From the NCBI RefSeq assembly GCF_019793435.1, contig NZ_JAILYH010000009.1, positions 62,001 through 126,000 on the forward strand: DNA of 64,000 nt, given 5' to 3'. Below the pieces are notes generated by a model that was given only the letters and a program-made list of their open reading frames with translations, searched no databases and had not been told where the DNA came from. The DNA is from Rhizobium redzepovicii. GTDB taxonomy: Bacteria; Pseudomonadota; Alphaproteobacteria; Rhizobiales; Rhizobiaceae. Each line of letters opens with the position of its first letter. Within the stretch, counting starts at the first letter, position 1. Shown one piece after another: positions 60,541-64,000 of the stretch. The position numbers and the translations under genes are program-made.

Positions 60541-61794
60541 TCAGTTGATGCCCGCGGACTTTTCGAAGGCGCGGATGTCCTTCAGCTCGGGGTCCGGCGA
60601 CGGCGCGCAGTCGGAGACGACTTTCCACTTGCCGGCTTCGCTGACGGCCATGCGCGTGGTCGAATTGGCATTGTGGCGAGTCTGGCCGTCACCGAAGTAC
60701 CAGGGGGCACAGAAAATATCGCTTTTGAAGCCCTTGATTCCTCGCACCGCAGCCGACGCCGTCTCGCGGTTGACGTTGGCGGGATCGAGCGTCATCAGTG
60801 CCGTCTCGGCGATCCGTGCAGCAAGATAGCCGGCCTGGGCGAAGGTGTCGCGCGGATCGGACTTCTGGCCGTACTGATCCATGACAGCGAGCCAGTTCTG
60901 ATTATCAGGCGTCGTCGCCTCGAGATCGTTGAACTCCATGTTGACGATGAAATTGCCGTCCCAGCCGGCGCCGATCGTGCCAGGCACCGAGAGATCATAG
61001 GCGGAGGCGGCGCTCAGGAACTTGATGCTCTGGTTCAGCCCCTGTTCTTCCGCAGCGGTCAGCAGCGGCACGGTGACGCCCTTGGGCAGGCCGAGAATGA
61101 TCACATCCGGCTTGGAAGCTGCCGCCTGCAGGATGGTCGATGTGGAATCGGCGGTGCCGGGATCCATCAAGATCGTCTCGGCCGTCAGGCCCTTCTCTTT
61201 GGCGAGCTGAATGATCCCGTCGCAGGACCAGGTGCCGACATTCGGGATGTTCGGCCCGATGCAGACGACCGACTTTGCCTTCAGTTGATCGAGCGCATAG
61301 CCCATTGCGCCGAGCATCGACACGCGAGGACCGGCATTGGTCGGGGCATAGTTCGCCGCGAAGAAACATTCGCGGGGAACGCCGACGCCGGCGACGACGA
61401 GAATGGCGGATTTCTTGTAGAAATCGGCATTGGCGCCGCATTCGACGAAACTCGAATTGCCGACCATCAGCACGGCCTTCTCGTCATTGACGAGCTTGGC
61501 GGCGAGCTGTGCTGCTATCTCAGGATTCCACTGGTCGTCCTCGACCAGATATTTCACCGGCCGTCCCTTGATCCCGCCGTTGGCGTTCAGGCAATCGAAA
61601 TAGGCCTTGGCCGCCTTGGTGGAATTGGAAAAATCATCCGGTCCCGTCTTGCCGGTAATCGCGCCGACCACAATTGCTTCGCCGGTTGCCGGCTTACCGC
61701 TATTGTCGCCGCAGGATGCTGCAGCATTTGCGCTGAACGCCGAAAAGAGCGTCAGGAAAAGGCCGATTACCAGCCCTTTTGGATTGATAGGCAT
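60541..61794 (-). CDS. ABC transporter substrate-binding protein, HAAT type
   Basis: A 417-residue periplasmic binding protein (Peripla_BP_6). A Sec signal peptide is visible (LVIGLFLTLFSAFSANA, cleavage near residue 25). Then come IVVGAITGKTGPDD, NANGGIKGRPVKYLVEDDQWNPE (NxxGGxxGxxVxxxxxDD family pattern), VLMVGNSSFVECGANADFY and a PDVIILGLPKG block. GGAGGAG precedes the ATG at 61794. The ligand is unknown; downstream LivHMGF form its transporter and upstream GMC and aldehyde dehydrogenase genes suggest an alcohol or amino-alcohol. Confidence 0.88.
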   Translation of the reverse strand: MPINPKGLVIGLFLTLFSAFSANAAASCGDNSGKPATGEAIVVGAITGKTGPDDFSNSTKAAKAYFDCLNANGGIKGRPVKYLVEDDQWNPEIAAQLAAKLVNDEKAVLMVGNSSFVECGANADFYKKSAILVVAGVGVPRECFFAANYAPTNAGPRVSMLGAMGYALDQLKAKSVVCIGPNIPNVGTWSCDGIIQLAKEKGLTAETILMDPGTADSTSTILQAAASKPDVIILGLPKGVTVPLLTAAEEQGLNQSIKFLSAASAYDLSVPGTIGAGWDGNFIVNMEFNDLEATTPDNQNWLAVMDQYGQKSDPRDTFAQAGYLAARIAETALMTLDPANVNRETASAAVRGIKGFKSDIFCAPWYFGDGQTRHNANSTTRMAVSEAGKWKVVSDCAPSPDPELKDIRAFEKSAGIN

Positions 61795-61853
61795 TGTCTC
61801 CTCCAGTGTGTTGTCCCGCTCCCCACGGGATATTACGATCGGCGATACCAGGC

Positions 61854-63449
61854 TCAGCCGGAAATCGCCTTCCCTGTCATGAAGGCGGCAGCCTTTGCCG
61901 CAATCATCATCGTCGGCGCGTTGGTATTGCCCGACACCAACGTCGGCATCACCGAAGCGTCGCAGACGCGCAGCCCCTCGACGCCGCGCACCTTGAGGTC
62001 CGGTCCGACCACCGCCATGCGATCGTCGGCGCGGCCCATGCGCGCAGTTCCCGCCGGATGGAACACTGTTTTGGCTGATTGGCGGATGTAATCGCGCAAA
62101 GCCTCCGGATCCTTTTCGGTCCCAGGCTTCGGCAGCACGCGGCGCTTCACCAGCTTGGCAAGCGCCGGCGCATCGAGGATGCGGATCGCCGTTTCGACAC
62201 CGCGCACCAGCGTCTCGATATCGGCGGGATCGGAAAGCAGATTGGCGTTGAAATCCGTCTGCTCCCTGGGATCGGCGCTCTTCAGCTTGATCCAGCCGCG
62301 CGACCGCGGCCGCAGATAACACGGCCCGATGCTGAGACCGTGGCCGGGCTCCGGTTCGCGGTCGACGAAGCCGATCAGCACCGGCAGGACATGGAACTGT
62401 ACATCCGGCTGGCCGGTGCCTGCGGTATCGACGAAGCCGCCGCACTCGACGACGTTCGATGACAGCAGCCCGCGACGCGAGGTGAGGTAACGCAGCATGT
62501 GGCCGGCGGCACGCAGACCCTTGTCATGACCGAGGATCGAGATCGGCTCGCGCGTCTCGCCCTGCACCGGCACTTCGAGATGATCTTGATAATTGGCGCC
62601 GACACCAGGCAGGTCGGCAACGACCTGGATGCCGAGCGAGGTAAGATGCGCACCGTCGCCGATCCCCGACAATTGCAGGATCTTCGGCGTGGCGATGGCG
62701 CCTGCGGTGAGCGCGATTTCGCGCGACGCCTTGAAGATCGTTCCATCGAGCAGTTCCACGCCGACCGCCCTCTGCCCCTCGAACAGCAGGCGCGCCACCT
62801 TGCGCTCCGTCAGAACGGTGAGATTCGGCCGCTTCTCCGCTTCGCGCAAAAAGGCCTGAGCCGAACTCCAGCGCCGGCCGCCATGGGTGGTGCTCTGATA
62901 GAAGCCGACACCCGCCTGATCGGCGCCGTTGAAATCGTCGTTCTGGGGAATGCCGATTTCAGTCGCCGCCTTGACGAAGGCCTCGCTCAGCGGGTGGCGG
63001 TGGCGCGGGTCGGAGACGTGCAACCCACCCTTCTTTCCGTGGAAATGGCCGTTCAGCCGCTCGTTCTGTTCCAGCGAGCGGAAAGCTGGAAGCAAGTCGT
63101 CATAGGACCACCCCTGGCAGCCCATTTGCGACCAGGTATCGTAGTCGTTGCGATGGCCGCGAATATAGATCATCGCATTCACCGAGCTGCCGCCGCCGAG
63201 CACATTTCCCTGCGGCACGATGCACGGCCGGCCGTTCAAGCCCTTGTCGGGGTTCGATGCGTAGGGATGGATGTCGATGCCCTTGCCCAGCACCTTGAAG
63301 AAGGTCGCGGGTATATGGATCCACGGATCGGCGTCGCGGCGGCCGGACTCGATCAGCAGGACCTTATGCGCCGGATTTTCCGACAGGCGGTTCGCCAGCA
63401 CGCAGCCCGAGGATCCGCCTCCGACGATGATATAATCGTAAGTCGTCAT
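61854..63449 (-). CDS. GMC-family FAD alcohol/choline dehydrogenase
   Basis: A 531-residue GMC oxidoreductase. The FAD loop is YIIVGGGSSGCVLANRLSE (residues 6-24); GNVLGGGSSVNAMIYIRGH is GMC signature 1, TAGAIATPKILQLSGIG signature 2; the catalytic His lies in VFHPAGTARMG and the partner residue in SGNTNAPTMMIAAKAA. The family oxidises choline, alcohols or polyethylene glycol-type compounds to aldehydes. It lies 3 bp after the aldehyde dehydrogenase stop and 59 bp upstream of the binding-protein gene, making alcohol uptake and two-step oxidation the likely theme. Confidence 0.88.
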   Translation of the reverse strand: MTTYDYIIVGGGSSGCVLANRLSENPAHKVLLIESGRRDADPWIHIPATFFKVLGKGIDIHPYASNPDKGLNGRPCIVPQGNVLGGGSSVNAMIYIRGHRNDYDTWSQMGCQGWSYDDLLPAFRSLEQNERLNGHFHGKKGGLHVSDPRHRHPLSEAFVKAATEIGIPQNDDFNGADQAGVGFYQSTTHGGRRWSSAQAFLREAEKRPNLTVLTERKVARLLFEGQRAVGVELLDGTIFKASREIALTAGAIATPKILQLSGIGDGAHLTSLGIQVVADLPGVGANYQDHLEVPVQGETREPISILGHDKGLRAAGHMLRYLTSRRGLLSSNVVECGGFVDTAGTGQPDVQFHVLPVLIGFVDREPEPGHGLSIGPCYLRPRSRGWIKLKSADPREQTDFNANLLSDPADIETLVRGVETAIRILDAPALAKLVKRRVLPKPGTEKDPEALRDYIRQSAKTVFHPAGTARMGRADDRMAVVGPDLKVRGVEGLRVCDASVMPTLVSGNTNAPTMMIAAKAAAFMTGKAISG

Positions 63450-63452
63450 GGC

Positions 63453-64000
63453 TCAGCTCAACACCGTCTGGATCGTCGTGAATTCCTTCAGTCCTTCGGC
63501 GCCGAATTCGACGCCGATGCCGGATTGTTTGACGCCCCCGAAGGGTGCATTGGGTTGAATCGTGCCGTGCTTGTTGATCCAGACCGAGCCGCATTCGAGC
63601 TGCCTTGCATAGCGCTTGGCCTTCTCGACATCGGCAGACCAGACCGAACCGCCGAGACCCGCCGGATTCTGGTTGGCGCGGGCGATCACCTCGTCGAGAT
63701 CACTGTAACGGATGATCGGCAGGGCCGGACCGAACTGCTCCTCATCGACCAGCCGGACACCATGATCGACATCGGCAACCAGCGTGATCGGATAGAAATA
63801 GCCGGGCCGGTCCATCGGCGCGCCGCCGGTCAGAATGCGGCCGCCTTGTGTGCGCGCATCATCGACGAGATCGCGCACCTTGTTGAACTGCATTTCGTTT
63901 TGTATCGGGCCGAGGATGCTGGCCTCATCCAGGCCGTCGCCGACAGTGATCTTGCCGGCATAATCGGCAAGTGCGCTGCAGACCTCCTCATAGATGCTGT
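63453..64000 (-). CDS. Aldehyde dehydrogenase, C-terminal part (cut by window edge)
   Basis: The 3' 548 bases of a minus-strand gene, open to the edge of the window. The C-terminal third of an NAD aldehyde dehydrogenase is clear: GDGLDEASILGPIQNEMQF, RPGYFYPITLVADV, EEQFGPALPIIRY, then GSVWINKHGTIQPNAPFGGVKQSG. The catalytic Cys and Glu lie outside. The NAPFGGVKQSGIGVEFG ending is normal, so no truncation at this end. It is followed after 3 bp by the GMC gene, indicating one operon in which it oxidises the aldehyde formed by that enzyme. Confidence 0.88.
   Translation of the reverse strand, partial: SIYEEVCSALADYAGKITVGDGLDEASILGPIQNEMQFNKVRDLVDDARTQGGRILTGGAPMDRPGYFYPITLVADVDHGVRLVDEEQFGPALPIIRYSDLDEVIARANQNPAGLGGSVWSADVEKAKRYARQLECGSVWINKHGTIQPNAPFGGVKQSGIGVEFGAEGLKEFTTIQTVLS

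Overview
The window is a catabolic region from a fast-growing rhizobium, probably Rhizobium of the etli/leguminosarum type. The support is high GC with GC-rich third codon positions, tight ATGA/TGATG gene overlaps, and two roughly 105-bp intergenic repeats (25265-25371, 32984-33087) built like the RIME elements of rhizobia. The dense run of catabolic operons and absence of core housekeeping genes would suit a large plasmid or chromid, but that is inference. I saw no rRNA, tRNA, CRISPR array, transposase or phage gene.

Layout. 0-1.7 kb: tail of a probable sensor kinase and a NodT-type outer-membrane efflux lipoprotein. 1.7-8.7 kb (minus): an AraC-type regulator followed by isovaleryl-CoA dehydrogenase, both methylcrotonyl-CoA carboxylase subunits, a MaoC hydratase and a CitE-like lyase, a full leucine route in which the last two appear to replace the usual methylglutaconyl-CoA hydratase and HMG-CoA lyase. 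8.8-16.9 kb (plus, divergent): 3-hydroxyacyl-CoA dehydrogenase, thiolase, acyl-CoA dehydrogenase and the four-gene branched-chain 2-oxoacid dehydrogenase. 17.1-19.3 kb: LysR regulator and tartrate/D-malate dehydrogenase. 19.5-33 kb: an Lrp-type regulator with amine/GABA catabolism genes (class III aminotransferase, two related GNATs, succinate-semialdehyde and other aldehyde dehydrogenases, FAD amine oxidase), an HAD hydrolase, two cupin loci (one frameshifted), a 2-hydroxyacid dehydrogenase and an M20 deacetylase. 33.1-34 kb: a DMT exporter.

34-56 kb is an aromatic-amine/4-hydroxyphenylacetate island: AraC regulator, hpaBC, an aldehyde dehydrogenase-permease pair, a tightly coupled operon (IclR, Tm-1-like protein, HAD hydrolase, two class III PLP enzymes, APH-type kinase), then hpcD-hpaE-hpaD, succinate-semialdehyde dehydrogenase, hpaG-hpaH-hpaI, and an SDR-MoaF-SnoaL trio. 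All steps from 4-hydroxyphenylacetate to pyruvate and succinate are present. The kinase and second PLP enzyme resemble the kinase/phospho-lyase pairs that remove phosphate and ammonia from hydroxylated amines. Next to an hpa pathway this suggests entry of beta-hydroxylated aromatic amines such as octopamine as 4-hydroxyphenylacetaldehyde. A 20-bp motif upstream of the IclR gene recurs before hpcD.

56-64 kb (minus): aldehyde dehydrogenase (cut by the window edge), GMC oxidoreductase, branched-chain-amino-acid-type ABC transporter (binding protein, two permeases, two ATPases) and an AraC regulator, apparently one operon for uptake and oxidation of an alcohol or amino alcohol.
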